Source of the DNA: Lachnospiraceae bacterium AC2029
GTDB lineage: Bacteria > Bacillota > Clostridia > Lachnospirales > Lachnospiraceae
NCBI GenBank assembly: GCA_000703065.1
Contig: JNLK01000001.1
Coordinates: forward strand, 930,001-994,000
Direction: 5' to 3'
Length of the DNA stretch: 64,000 nucleotides
Under the pieces are notes generated by a model. That model did not search any database and had not been told where the DNA came from. It saw nothing but the letters and a program-made list of their open reading frames with translations. A program made the translations under genes and the position numbers. Positions 38,659 through 47,966 of the stretch are shown piece after piece. Each line of letters opens with the position of its first letter. Positions within the stretch are counted from its first letter, which is position 1.

Positions 38659-41600
38659 TTATTCATTCATATCATCGGTCCGGTCTGCATAGTCTTCCAT
38701 CTGCCCGGCATGATCCTGCACCTGACCTGCATACGCTTCCGTCTGGCCGGCCGGATCCTCGATCATCAGATCCGGATCCTCCTCGGCCTTCACGATCTCG
38801 ATATCCTCTTCCCGCATATCCTTCTCACGGTTCAGGGCATCGTAGATACAGGGCACAACCACCAGCGTCAGCAGAGTACCGTAGACCAGACCGCCCACGG
38901 ATACGATCGCCATCGGCTGAGCCATCTCGGAACCACGTCCCATACCCACCGCCATGGTGGACATGGAAATGATGGTGGTCAGCGCCGTCATCAGTACCGG
39001 CCGGAGTCTGGTCCGGGCAGACTCGACAATGGCGTCCTTCTTGGCCATACCCTGACGGCGAAGCTGGTTTACATAATCCACAAGCACGATACCGTTGTTT
39101 ACGATGATACCGGACAGCATAACGAATCCGATCAGAGAAATGACACTCAGCTCGTTTCCTGTCATCCAAAGTGCCAAGAAACCTCCCGTAAATGCCAGCG
39201 GAATCGTGAACATGATGATGAATGGGGACAGCAGACTCTGGAACTGTGCCACCATGATCAGATAGATCAGGACGACCGCCAGAAGAAGCATCAGAGCCAG
39301 CTGGCTCATAGCTTCGTTGATCGCCTCATTTTCACCGCCGATCTTGATGGAATATCCCTCCGGAACATCGATCTTTTTCAGTGCGTCTTCTACATCGTTG
39401 CCCACAAGACCTACGTTGTAGCCTTCTGCAACGCCGGCGCTGACCTGGATGTACCGGGTCTGAGACTCACGGTTGATGGAAGCGAGTTCTTCTCTCTCGT
39501 CGATCTCCACGATCCTGGTCAGAGGGATCTCCTCCTCGTCACCGGTCTTCTGATCCTTAAAGGTAAAGGTCATCTTCGACAGATCCTCCTTGGTCATGGA
39601 CGCCTGCTCTGCCGAATTGACATAGACATCATAATCCTTGACCGCCGTATTCAGCTGCATGGAGGACGAGGTCTCCGCTGTCTTCTTGTAGATCAGCTGG
39701 AACACCTGTGCAACCGTCATGCCGTACTTTGCCGCCTTCTCCTTATCTACGGAGACATAAACCTCTCTCTCCATGTTCCGGAGTCCGTTGTTGATATTCT
39801 CCACTCCCGGAACGGTCTCCAGCGTCTCGCCCACCTTCCGGGCCAGATCCTGCAGAACCGTGAGGTCACGTCCGAATACCTGAATAGATACGCCGGAGCC
39901 GTACAGCATGCTCATGTCCATCATGGACGTGTTGATCTTCACATCGCAGTTCAGATCCTTTGACGCATTGCTGATGATCTCTTCAATTTCATCATTCGAG
40001 ATCGTGGAATACTGATCCAGCAGCACATACATGGTGATCTTCACGCCTGTTCCGCTGGCACTTCCCCTGCCGGACAGGCTGCTCATATCTCCCATACCTC
40101 CCATACCGGAGAGCATGGTTCCGGAACCCACCATGGCACCGATGGTCTCGATCTCCTCCACATCCTTCAGGTTCTCCATCAGCTGATCCGAGTAACCTGT
40201 CATTTCCTCAAATTCCCGGCTTTCGCCCTCCGGCACGGAAAGCGTCACCGTCACCTGGGTGGAGGTCATTTCCGGCATGAAGGCAGTACCCTTGCTGAGA
40301 GACAGCCACACGCTGAGCACCAGGAATCCGATGGCCACCAGGAATACCAGGACCTTCAGCTTCATTGCCTTTCGGAGGAAGCGTCCGTAAACGTTCAGGA
40401 ACTTATCATAAACGCCATGCTTGATCTCCTTCGGCTTCCGAAGTACGCCCTGCGCGATGGCCGGAACCAGCGTCAGCGCAACGATCAGGCTGGCACCCAG
40501 CGTATAAAGGATCGTAAGACCCATATCCACGAAGAGCTGCCTTGTGATACCCTCCGTAAAGATGATGGGGGCAAATACGCAGACCGTTGTCAGTGTGGAG
40601 GATGTGATGGCGCCCGCCACCTGGCTTGCTCCGTTGACACAGGCCTTCTTCGCAGGCATCCCCTCTTTATTCAACCGGAAGATATTCTCGATAACAACGA
40701 TGGAGTTATCCACCAGCATACCGATACCCAGTGCAAGACCGGACATGGAAATGATATTCAGAGAAATGTTCGAGAAGTACATCAGTACCACCGCAAAGAC
40801 CACGGAAAGCGGGATCGCACAGGTAATGATCAGCGTCGGCCGGAAATCCCGGAGGAATATGATCAGAACGATAATTGCAAGCAGAGCTCCCAGTCCCATG
40901 TTCTTCAGGATCGAGCTGACGATGATGTCGATATACATACCCTGATCCATCATGGTGGAGAAATGGATCTGCTCCTCCTCCGATTTTTCAAGGCTTTCAA
41001 ACTTGGCAAGGATCCGGTCGGAAACATCCGCCGTTGCGTATCCCGTCTGCTTCTCAAAGGTCAGCAGCAGGCCCGGCTTTCCGTCCACACGGGCATAGGA
41101 GCTGTCGGAATTATCCACGACCTCAACATCTGCAATATCAGTCAGATATACCTTACCGATACTGTCCATTCCCATATCGATGAGCACCAGCTTCTGCAGG
41201 TCCTCCACCGTCTTGATGGACTCTCCTACCTTGATCAGGTAGCTTCCGTCTTCCTCGTTGATATAGCCCGCAGGCATATCAAAGTTCTGGGCAACCAGGA
41301 GCTGACGGATCACGTCTGCGGAAAGAACGGAGTTGATATCCGCCTTTGCCTCTGCGTCCGCCTTGGTATCGTCCATGGTCTTCTCCGCACTCTCAATAGC
41401 GGTAGCACCCGAGATCAGCTTGCTGGAGGCATCGCTGATCTGCAGGGATCCCAGGATCTCGCTCTTATTCAGGGCAGTCAGCGCCTGGTCGATGGTGGCC
41501 TTTCCGGCCTCCACCTGCTTCTGGGCTTCCTTGATGGTATTGATCCCGACTTCCAGCTTTGTCTTCGCCTGATTCAGCACTTCAATGGCTGACGGGATCT

Positions 41601-42759
41601 CATCCGCACTCTTCAGTTCGATCCCGTACAGGGACAGATTCATGGTCTGTGCAGCGGTGGCCAGCTCGTCGTTCATGGATTCCAGCTTGGTCTGCAGATC
41701 TGCTCTCTGGACCACAGCCGCTGCGATCTGCTCTGCAAGATCTGCCATCTGCTTATTATACTCTTCGCGGGTCATTCCCGTAGCCGCCTCAAGTTCCTCA
41801 TCCGAAAGGTCTGCCAGCGGGGCAAGGGACTCCTGCAGCGCCTTCATTTCCCTGGAACCGGCATCCAGCTGCGCGATTCCTTCCCGAAGCTGCTTTGCCG
41901 CTTCCTGCATCTTGCCCAGCCACTCAAGGGCGGTGTCCAGTCCCTTCTGGGCTGCCTGCAGCTCCACCAGCTGACGGTCCAGATCCGCTGCCGTGGTATA
42001 GAGCTGGATCTTCTGGGTGTTCAGCTGTGTCTCACCCTGGCTCACCTGATTGGCCAGCTTTTCCTTGCCGCTCTCCAGCTCTGCCTGTCCGTTCTCGATC
42101 TGCTCCTTATTCTTCTGGAGTTCCTCTTCCGCATCCTTGAACTGACTGCGGATCTCCTCCATAACTCTGTCATTCAGTTTATCGATCTTATCCTGATTGA
42201 GGGTGACCTGAATGGTCTCAACGATTCCGCCGCTGGCGGTTACCGAAGCCACACCCTCGATACTTTCCAGCTGCGGAGTGATATTGTTCTCCACATAGGT
42301 CGTGATCTCCGCAGGCTCCATTCCGTCAACACCGATGGCCGCTACCATGATGGGAAGCATATCCGGATTGATCTGCATAACGATGGGCGCGCCCACATTT
42401 TCCGGGAAGCCTGCCTTCACCTGATCCAGCTTCTGCTGCATTTCGATCATGGTGGAATCCATGTTGGTGGTCTGCTCATACTCCAGGATCACCAGTGACA
42501 CACTGTTTCTGGAAATGGACTGTATTGTTTTCAGATTCGAAGTCGTGGACAGAGACGCCTCCAACTTCGCCGTGATGTCCGACTCCACCTCCTCCGGACT
42601 GGCTCCCGGATCCGTGGTGATGATGATCACATAGGGGAAGCTCATGTTCGGCAGCAGGTCCGCAGTCATTTTCGTATAGGCCACGTATCCCAGCACCAGG
42701 ATCATTACCACCCCGACCAGGACCGTATAAGGTCGTTTTACACTGAATTTTGAAAGCAT
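38659..42759 (-). CDS. RND-family efflux transporter (AcrB/SwrC-like) with long coiled-coil insertion
   Basis: Proton-driven exporter of 1366 residues, about 300 longer than typical Gram-positive members. The N-terminal helix and TTDPGASPEEVE start are standard; the helix bundles GLALGIGMLVDNSIVVIENIF and GIIVNNGIVLVDYVNQLR carry the charged proton-relay residues. Residues about 205-480 are a Gln/Glu/Ala-rich coiled coil inserted in the first porter domain, which may span the wall and replace a separate adaptor protein. The tail repeats D/Q/A/G. AAAGGAG lies 5 nt before the ATG. No adaptor or outer-membrane gene is present, as expected for a Gram-positive cell. Substrate unknown. Confidence 0.93.
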   Translation of the reverse strand: MLSKFSVKRPYTVLVGVVMILVLGYVAYTKMTADLLPNMSFPYVIIITTDPGASPEEVESDITAKLEASLSTTSNLKTIQSISRNSVSLVILEYEQTTNMDSTMIEMQQKLDQVKAGFPENVGAPIVMQINPDMLPIMVAAIGVDGMEPAEITTYVENNITPQLESIEGVASVTASGGIVETIQVTLNQDKIDKLNDRVMEEIRSQFKDAEEELQKNKEQIENGQAELESGKEKLANQVSQGETQLNTQKIQLYTTAADLDRQLVELQAAQKGLDTALEWLGKMQEAAKQLREGIAQLDAGSREMKALQESLAPLADLSDEELEAATGMTREEYNKQMADLAEQIAAAVVQRADLQTKLESMNDELATAAQTMNLSLYGIELKSADEIPSAIEVLNQAKTKLEVGINTIKEAQKQVEAGKATIDQALTALNKSEILGSLQISDASSKLISGATAIESAEKTMDDTKADAEAKADINSVLSADVIRQLLVAQNFDMPAGYINEEDGSYLIKVGESIKTVEDLQKLVLIDMGMDSIGKVYLTDIADVEVVDNSDSSYARVDGKPGLLLTFEKQTGYATADVSDRILAKFESLEKSEEEQIHFSTMMDQGMYIDIIVSSILKNMGLGALLAIIVLIIFLRDFRPTLIITCAIPLSVVFAVVLMYFSNISLNIISMSGLALGIGMLVDNSIVVIENIFRLNKEGMPAKKACVNGASQVAGAITSSTLTTVCVFAPIIFTEGITRQLFVDMGLTILYTLGASLIVALTLVPAIAQGVLRKPKEIKHGVYDKFLNVYGRFLRKAMKLKVLVFLVAIGFLVLSVWLSLSKGTAFMPEMTSTQVTVTLSVPEGESREFEEMTGYSDQLMENLKDVEEIETIGAMVGSGTMLSGMGGMGDMSSLSGRGSASGTGVKITMYVLLDQYSTISNDEIEEIISNASKDLNCDVKINTSMMDMSMLYGSGVSIQVFGRDLTVLQDLARKVGETLETVPGVENINNGLRNMEREVYVSVDKEKAAKYGMTVAQVFQLIYKKTAETSSSMQLNTAVKDYDVYVNSAEQASMTKEDLSKMTFTFKDQKTGDEEEIPLTRIVEIDEREELASINRESQTRYIQVSAGVAEGYNVGLVGNDVEDALKKIDVPEGYSIKIGGENEAINEAMSQLALMLLLAVVLIYLIMVAQFQSLLSPFIIMFTIPLAFTGGFLALWMTGNELSVISLIGFVMLSGIIVNNGIVLVDYVNQLRRQGMAKKDAIVESARTRLRPVLMTALTTIISMSTMAVGMGRGSEMAQPMAIVSVGGLVYGTLLTLVVVPCIYDALNREKDMREEDIEIVKAEEDPDLMIEDPAGQTEAYAGQVQDHAGQMEDYADRTDDMNE

Positions 42760-42814
42760 ACTGTCTCCTTTATCGCTGCATAAACCTTCTAAACCCGATA
42801 AAAATTCATTTTCG

Positions 42815-42843
42815 ATAGTACCGAATTATTCCGTCGAAGTCAA
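42815..42843 (-). promoter_or_regulatory. Promoter of the RND exporter gene
   Basis: TTGACT, 17-nt spacer, TACTAT on the minus strand, about 55 nt before the start. It follows a terminator, so the exporter is a separate unit. Confidence 0.75.
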
Positions 42844-42875
42844 ATGAACAATCCTTTACAAAGCCTTCCCTTACA

Positions 42876-42900
42876 CAGAAAAAGGGACCTTAAGGTCCTC
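42876..42900 (-). terminator. Terminator of the transglutaminase/nuclease-like pair
   Basis: GGACC-TTAA-GGTCC stem followed on the minus strand by CTTTTTCTG, 20 nt after the stop codon. Confidence 0.7.
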
Positions 42901-42919
42901 TTCACATATTACCATCATA

Positions 42920-43480
42920 TTACTGCCTGTCATAATAGGCCTTTCCGCCGCTCGGATAGAAAAATGTGCGTATGTATCCGTCCGTGGAAACGATCACAAA
43001 GGAATTGTCGCTTTCCCGGTAATACACATCATCCCCGTCCTCTTTTTCAATCTTATGTAAACTCGAAGGATCGCTGATCACCTCGTTTGCCGCTGCCTCG
43101 TAGGCATCCGCATCCGGAAATCCCATTTCCTTCCCGTGCTTTTCATAATGCTGGTCCTTGTAGGACTTCTTCCGGAAGGTATAGCCTGCAGGTTTTGCGG
43201 CCCCGACCGCGCCCTCCTCAGACGCGGTTGAAGCTGCCTCCGTGGTCACCTGCTCCGATGTGACGGACGTCGTCTCTGTGGTCACCTGTTCCGACGTAAC
43301 AGACGATGACTCCGTGGTCACCTGCTCTCCCGTGGTCTGCTCCGTGGTTCCGGTCGAGGCTTCCTCACCCTTGTTCATGCTGTTCACCAGCAGAGCCAGC
43401 AATCCCAGCAGAAGGAGGGTCACTCCCACCACTCCCAGGACGATATACCAGATGCGATTCACCTTCGGCTTCTCATACAT
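42920..43480 (-). CDS. Membrane-anchored protein with BECR/PBECR-like nuclease-type domain
   Basis: A 186-residue protein with a membrane helix at 11-33 and an external Thr/Ser/Glu linker built from a repeat (TTESSSVTSEQV type, 36-92). The C-terminal domain (95-186) has HYEKHGKEMG, then ADAYEAAAN, SFVIVSTDGYIRTFF and GGKAYYDRQ. The HxxKHG...G-x-I-x-T order resembles barnase/EndoU/ColicinE5-type toxin domains (inference, no search done). GGAGG lies 7 nt before the ATG, and the start overlaps the end of the transglutaminase gene, so translation is coupled. No immunity gene is seen next to it. Confidence 0.65.
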   Translation of the reverse strand: MYEKPKVNRIWYIVLGVVGVTLLLLGLLALLVNSMNKGEEASTGTTEQTTGEQVTTESSSVTSEQVTTETTSVTSEQVTTEAASTASEEGAVGAAKPAGYTFRKKSYKDQHYEKHGKEMGFPDADAYEAAANEVISDPSSLHKIEKEDGDDVYYRESDNSFVIVSTDGYIRTFFYPSGGKAYYDRQ

Positions 43481-44522
43481 ATCCGTTTCCTCCGTTCTTC
43501 CAGCTTTCATAGTCCCGTTCATATGCCCCGTCAAAGGGATCGTCTTCAACGACCACGGAACCATAGTAAGCATTTCTTTTTTTCCTCTTTGAAAGAATGA
43601 TGATCACAAGGATCGTTCCGACAAAGACAGCGATCAGGATGATCAGTGGTTTTTTCAGCTCCATGTGGAAGGGAAGGGGATAGGAATCCTCCGCCACATC
43701 CAACCGGAAGCTCTCGTTACTGTATACACCCATTCTCCGGTGATCCGGGAAATCCGCATCACTCTTCAGAAAGTAATCGTAGTACTTTGAAGTTCCTCCG
43801 CCGTCATCCCAGGTCACGTCGAGATTATACCATTTCCCGTCAAGCTGCACCATATTCCACATATGGTTTGTCTCATCTCCGTTGTCAGGTCCTCCGTAGC
43901 CGGTGATCACCCGGGTCGGCACCCCTGCCACGTTCAGAAGATAATAGGCAGCCAGACTATATCCGGAGCAGACCATGACCCCGTCACGAAAGCCGTCGAT
44001 ATCCGTATGATTTACCATGGTGGTCTTCTGATCATATTCAAAATTATCGATCAGATAATCGTGCACATTTTTTATGGTATCAAAATCCGTCGCACCCTTC
44101 AGCTGCGTCGCCAGCGACTTCATTTTCTGAAAATGGCTGTCCATCTCTTCCTTGGAATAGGGATAACGGATCACCACCTTGAACTGGCTTCCGCGATAGG
44201 ACAGATATACGGTGCTAAGATAATATACCAGATAACAGCCGCTGTTCAACGGATCCTCCTGGTTCACATGCGTAGCGAACTGATCCAGATCCAGGTGGAT
44301 CAGCTGATCACGCAGGGCCTGATCCTTAACGGTGTAATAGCGTGTCACTTCCCTTGCGTTGATCTGATCCACAAGACAGGAATACATCTGGGCCATGGAA
44401 CGGATCTCCGGATAGCCAGCTTCCGAAGGCGTTCCGGAATACGTGATGACGCTTCCGAAAAGCATAAGGAGGGCAAGCAGTGCCGCAATTCTGATATGAA
44501 GTTTTGATCTGGTAAATACCAT
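43473..44522 (-). CDS. Membrane-anchored transglutaminase-like cysteine protease
   Basis: Extracellular protein of 349 residues with membrane helices near both ends (about 8-27 and 272-292). The transglutaminase core triad is readable: C185 (GVMVCSGYSLAAYYLL), H220 (ETNHMWNMV) and D235 (WYNLDVTWDD). It may cross-link or cleave surface proteins. GAGGAG precedes the ATG. It is coupled to the nuclease-like gene downstream, suggesting a joint job. Confidence 0.88.
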   Translation of the reverse strand: MVFTRSKLHIRIAALLALLMLFGSVITYSGTPSEAGYPEIRSMAQMYSCLVDQINAREVTRYYTVKDQALRDQLIHLDLDQFATHVNQEDPLNSGCYLVYYLSTVYLSYRGSQFKVVIRYPYSKEEMDSHFQKMKSLATQLKGATDFDTIKNVHDYLIDNFEYDQKTTMVNHTDIDGFRDGVMVCSGYSLAAYYLLNVAGVPTRVITGYGGPDNGDETNHMWNMVQLDGKWYNLDVTWDDGGGTSKYYDYFLKSDADFPDHRRMGVYSNESFRLDVAEDSYPLPFHMELKKPLIILIAVFVGTILVIIILSKRKKRNAYYGSVVVEDDPFDGAYERDYESWKNGGNGYV

Positions 44523-44642
44523 TCCCGATCACTCCTCTTCTGACCGTCACTGACTCCATGTCCCATGATCACAGCTTACGCCGGAGCGGCATCTCCGGTC
44601 ATTCCGCATCCATGCTGTACAAGCCTCATTTACATACATGAC

Positions 44643-44677
44643 ATAGCAGCCCGTCCTGTAAACAGGGGGGCTGCTAT
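44643..44677 (-). terminator. Long hairpin after the CPCC-GNAT gene
   Basis: A 10-bp outer stem (ATAGCAGCCC / GGGCTGCTAT) encloses an inner 5-bp stem (CCTGT / ACAGG). No clear T-run follows. It separates this gene from the transglutaminase gene. Confidence 0.5.
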
Positions 44678-44729
44678 ATCCGTTATGATATGCCACAAAC
44701 ATACCGGTATCCGGCCGGAACCGGCTGAT

Positions 44730-45410
44730 CTACAACCGTTTCTCCATCTGCACACAGTCAAAGGGTTCTCTGTGGATCAGATGCTTTGAGTGAAGGGAAT
44801 AACCTCTGGCCTCATAGAAATCCGCCAGGATCGCCCTTGCTTCGATCACGATCTTATCATATCCAAGCTCTCTTGCCCAGTTCTCTCCTTCAGTGATCAC
44901 ACGGGTTCCCACACCTCTTCGTTCATACTCCGGAAGAACCACCACCCGGCCCATCATCATATATCCCTGGTCAGTGGGATATAATCTGCAGGTTGCTGCC
45001 GGAAGATTCTCATCCAACAGCAGGATATATTTTGTATCATCCGTATCATGCTCGTCAAATTCCGTCTGCAGTTCGATCCCGTACCGTTTTGCATTGGCGC
45101 GGATCCTTACATAGTACACTCCTGCTCTCTGCCACAGCTCGGTGGCACGGATCAGGGTGAGCCCGCCGGCAGGATCGATCTCCGCAGGTGTAGCCGCTCT
45201 CACGGACTTGACGGATTCCGGTTCACAGGCTCCCAGCTCACGGAAATTCTTCTTCGCTACATTCAGACTTATATTGTTTGCGCCGAATGCGATATTCGGT
45301 GTTTCGACCGCCTTCGGATCATCCTCCCAGAAGCAGACCGGACAGATGGCGTATCTTCCGTTCGGTTCCTCCAGAGTGTAATATCCGCAGCAGGGACATT
45401 TGTACCTCAT
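44730..45410 (-). CDS. CPCC cysteine-rich domain fused to a GNAT acetyltransferase
   Basis: A 226-residue two-domain protein. Residues 1-70 are a zinc-binding-like CPCC domain (MRYKCPCCGYYTL ... YAICPVCFWEDD). Residues about 95-226 form a GNAT fold with the acetyl-CoA loop VVVLPEYERRGVGTRVI and IEARAILADFYEARGY. The start at the ATG with GGAAGG upstream omits 15 unlikely residues. Individually both domains are common; the acceptor substrate is unknown. Confidence 0.88.
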   Translation of the reverse strand: MRYKCPCCGYYTLEEPNGRYAICPVCFWEDDPKAVETPNIAFGANNISLNVAKKNFRELGACEPESVKSVRAATPAEIDPAGGLTLIRATELWQRAGVYYVRIRANAKRYGIELQTEFDEHDTDDTKYILLLDENLPAATCRLYPTDQGYMMMGRVVVLPEYERRGVGTRVITEGENWARELGYDKIVIEARAILADFYEARGYSLHSKHLIHREPFDCVQMEKRL

Positions 45411-45451
45411 AGGACCTTCCTTCCTTCCTGCAACCGGTAACCGGTTGCGGA

Positions 45452-46480
45452 TCACTTCAGAATTTCCTCTCGAATGGGTTCATAATACTCATCAACCAGA
45501 CCGAAGTCCTTGCCCCGGTAGTTCCAGATCGCGCGACCGATACCGAACTTATCAAAGACCTCGTGGATCTCATGGAACCAGCGAAGCGTGCTGTCCATCG
45601 GTGCCAGCTCGATAACACCGTACTCTCCGCAGTAAAGCGGAACGCCAAAATCCTCTGCAGCCTTCACTGCCGGTTCGAGCAGCGTTTCAAAATACTCCGG
45701 TCCGATCTTGGTAACGCCTTCCTCGAACAGCGCTCCCACCAGATCCCTTGCATATTTCATGCTCTGCTCCCGATAGGTCTCCAGGCTCTCCGGGTAGGCG
45801 ATCCGGAAGTCCGCCGGCATGCCCTTTACCCAGTATGCGCCCTGATGTGTAAAGATAATGGGCTCATAGCAGTGGAAATTGTACACGATCCGGTCATCCT
45901 TCGGCGGATCAAGAAGCTTGATCGTGGTAATGGAATTGTAGCACACGCCACCGACCACGATCCAGGAACGCGGTGCCTCCTTACGGATCACGTCGATCAC
46001 CTTTTCAACCACTTTATTCCAGGCATCCGCAACACCGATCAGGACCACCTCGTTCAGCAGCTCCAGCGCCACGGTATCCGGGTCATCTCCGAAGGCCTTC
46101 GCAATCTTGGACCACAGTGCGTAGAACCGCGCCTGCAAAGCCTCGTCATAGAAGAACTTCTCCCGGTCCATATCCTTCAGCGGATCAAAGGAATAACCAT
46201 ATACCTCGTGCACATCCACGATCATCCTCAGATCATGGGTGTGACACCATTTCTGTGCATTCCTCAGCATTTCATAGCCAATGGGATTTTCCTCACCATC
46301 TTCATTCTCCAGCACGTTATAGTCCACCGGGATCCGCACATGATCAAAGCCCAGCCGTTTGATCTCCTTAAAGTCCTCTTCCGTGATAAAGCTCCGGAAA
46401 TGTGCTTCATCATATTCTGCAAACTGGGAGATCCAGCCTCCCAGATTAACGCCTTTCGTAAATCCTTCCCATTTCTTCAT
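45452..46480 (-). CDS. Glycoside hydrolase family 5 enzyme, intracellular
   Basis: Hydrolyses beta-1,4-linked glucans or related oligosaccharides. GH5 features: GVNLGGW near the start, HVRIPVDYN, acid/base E144 in ELLNEV, NFHCYEP and nucleophile E286 in CGEYGV. No signal peptide, so it should act on imported oligosaccharides. AGGAGAAG precedes the ATG. Length 342 is the catalytic domain alone, with no carbohydrate-binding module. Confidence 0.92.
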   Translation of the reverse strand: MKKWEGFTKGVNLGGWISQFAEYDEAHFRSFITEEDFKEIKRLGFDHVRIPVDYNVLENEDGEENPIGYEMLRNAQKWCHTHDLRMIVDVHEVYGYSFDPLKDMDREKFFYDEALQARFYALWSKIAKAFGDDPDTVALELLNEVVLIGVADAWNKVVEKVIDVIRKEAPRSWIVVGGVCYNSITTIKLLDPPKDDRIVYNFHCYEPIIFTHQGAYWVKGMPADFRIAYPESLETYREQSMKYARDLVGALFEEGVTKIGPEYFETLLEPAVKAAEDFGVPLYCGEYGVIELAPMDSTLRWFHEIHEVFDKFGIGRAIWNYRGKDFGLVDEYYEPIREEILK

Positions 46481-46555
46481 ATTTCTTCTCCTGTCCGTAA
46501 CGTCGCGCTCTGCGAAACCACCCTGTATCATCTGTTACTTCTGATCATTTCCGGC

Positions 46556-47740
46556 TTACAGATCTGAATCCGTCGGATGGAAATAACCCTGATACGGATC
46601 AGAATCCGACTGACCGTGATCGGTCTGCTGCGCTCCCGAATACTGTCCTGCATAGCTACCCTGCTGTGTTCCGCCATACTGTCCTGCATAGCCGTCCTGC
46701 TGTGTTCCGCCATACTGTCCTGCATAGCCACCCTGCTGTGTTCCGCCATACTGTCCTGCATAGCCACCCTGCTGTGTTCCGCCATACTGTCCTGCATAGC
46801 CGCCCTGCTGTGCTCCGGAATAGCCCTGCTGCGCTCCGCCATACTGTCCGGCATAGCTGTCCTGCTGCTGTGCTCCTGTGTAGTTTCCCTGCTGCATGCC
46901 CGCATAGACACCCATAAAGGACTGATTCAGCGGCTGTGACTGGCCCTGATAGGGTTGAATCGGAGGTGTATATCCACCCTGGGGAGCGGAGTTCTGATAG
47001 GGGATCTGTCCCTGAACCGGGTTGGTAAAGGGCGCGTACGGCGTCGAATTATATGCCGGAACGCCATGTACCGGCGGTTCCTCCCTCCGTCCGGAGTTTT
47101 GGTTCATGGCATCTCTCTCCTTCAGATGGAGTCCCACCATAAGAAGGGCCAGGATATCCAGGAAGAGGACCACATAGGTCTTCCATGGCTCCGAATTCGA
47201 AGACAGCAGCTCCGTAAGCGTTGCGCCGGAACCCAGCGTTGCGAGCCAGATACATACAAGTCCTGAAACATAGGCTATAGTAGCCGTAAGCCATTTATTC
47301 CAGACTCTTTCACCGTCATCCAGCTTCTTGGCGGTCCTTCCGGAATGGATAAAGCTGAAGCAGAACAGCGCTATCGCACCGTAGCAGAGCATCATCCTCC
47401 AGTTAAAGATGAGCTGACCTGCATATCTGCCTGCAGCGGTCAGCGTCTGGAGCAGCAGCCCACCATACTCGATGGCAAGAGCAATTCCCGTGGCCATCGC
47501 CATATTTCCATAGCCCCGGACATTTCCGGTAAAAAGGAAATAGGTCGCACCCAGCATACATACGGCAACGCCGATATCCATGATCAAGGCTATCCAGAAT
47601 GCCCAGCCCGGATCATAGTAGCTTCCGATATACTTGATCACCTTAAATACATCAATCAATGCCAGAATACGGAATAAAGTTAACAGAGCAAAGCAGACCC
47701 CCGCTGTCGCTCCAAATCCCGTCTGTTTCGAATTCGTCAT
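46556..47740 (-). CDS. Membrane protein with Gly/Gln/Tyr-rich repeat tail
   Basis: A 394-residue protein with about six membrane helices in the first 215 residues. The tail contains at least five copies of GGYAGQYGGTQQ after a Pro/Gln/Asn-rich segment. I do not recognise the membrane domain. The tail is of low complexity with regular Tyr and could self-associate. GGAGGGG lies 5 nt before the ATG. It stands between the glycosidase and a TraX-like gene. Confidence 0.75.
   Translation of the reverse strand: MTNSKQTGFGATAGVCFALLTLFRILALIDVFKVIKYIGSYYDPGWAFWIALIMDIGVAVCMLGATYFLFTGNVRGYGNMAMATGIALAIEYGGLLLQTLTAAGRYAGQLIFNWRMMLCYGAIALFCFSFIHSGRTAKKLDDGERVWNKWLTATIAYVSGLVCIWLATLGSGATLTELLSSNSEPWKTYVVLFLDILALLMVGLHLKERDAMNQNSGRREEPPVHGVPAYNSTPYAPFTNPVQGQIPYQNSAPQGGYTPPIQPYQGQSQPLNQSFMGVYAGMQQGNYTGAQQQDSYAGQYGGAQQGYSGAQQGGYAGQYGGTQQGGYAGQYGGTQQGGYAGQYGGTQQDGYAGQYGGTQQGSYAGQYSGAQQTDHGQSDSDPYQGYFHPTDSDL
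46640..46860 (-). repeat. 36-bp coding tandem repeat, GGYAGQYGGTQQ unit
   Basis: Five to six 36-bp units (12 residues each), nearly identical at DNA level, in the tail of the membrane protein. Confidence 0.9.
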
Positions 47741-47966
47741 AACAACCCCTCCATAACTCCCATCGGAACCCCTCGGCGGGCGCATTCCGATGCATACCGA
47801 CTCTACTACGCCCACAATCTACATTGTACCATGAAACCCCGATATACACCACATTTTTCTACCGGAACAGCCCTCGGTGAATCCACATGATACATCCTTT
47901 TTCGGTCAGAAGGCCGACTCTCGGATTCACGGGATGCACCGTTTTTTTCGTAAGAACGGCCTCCCG

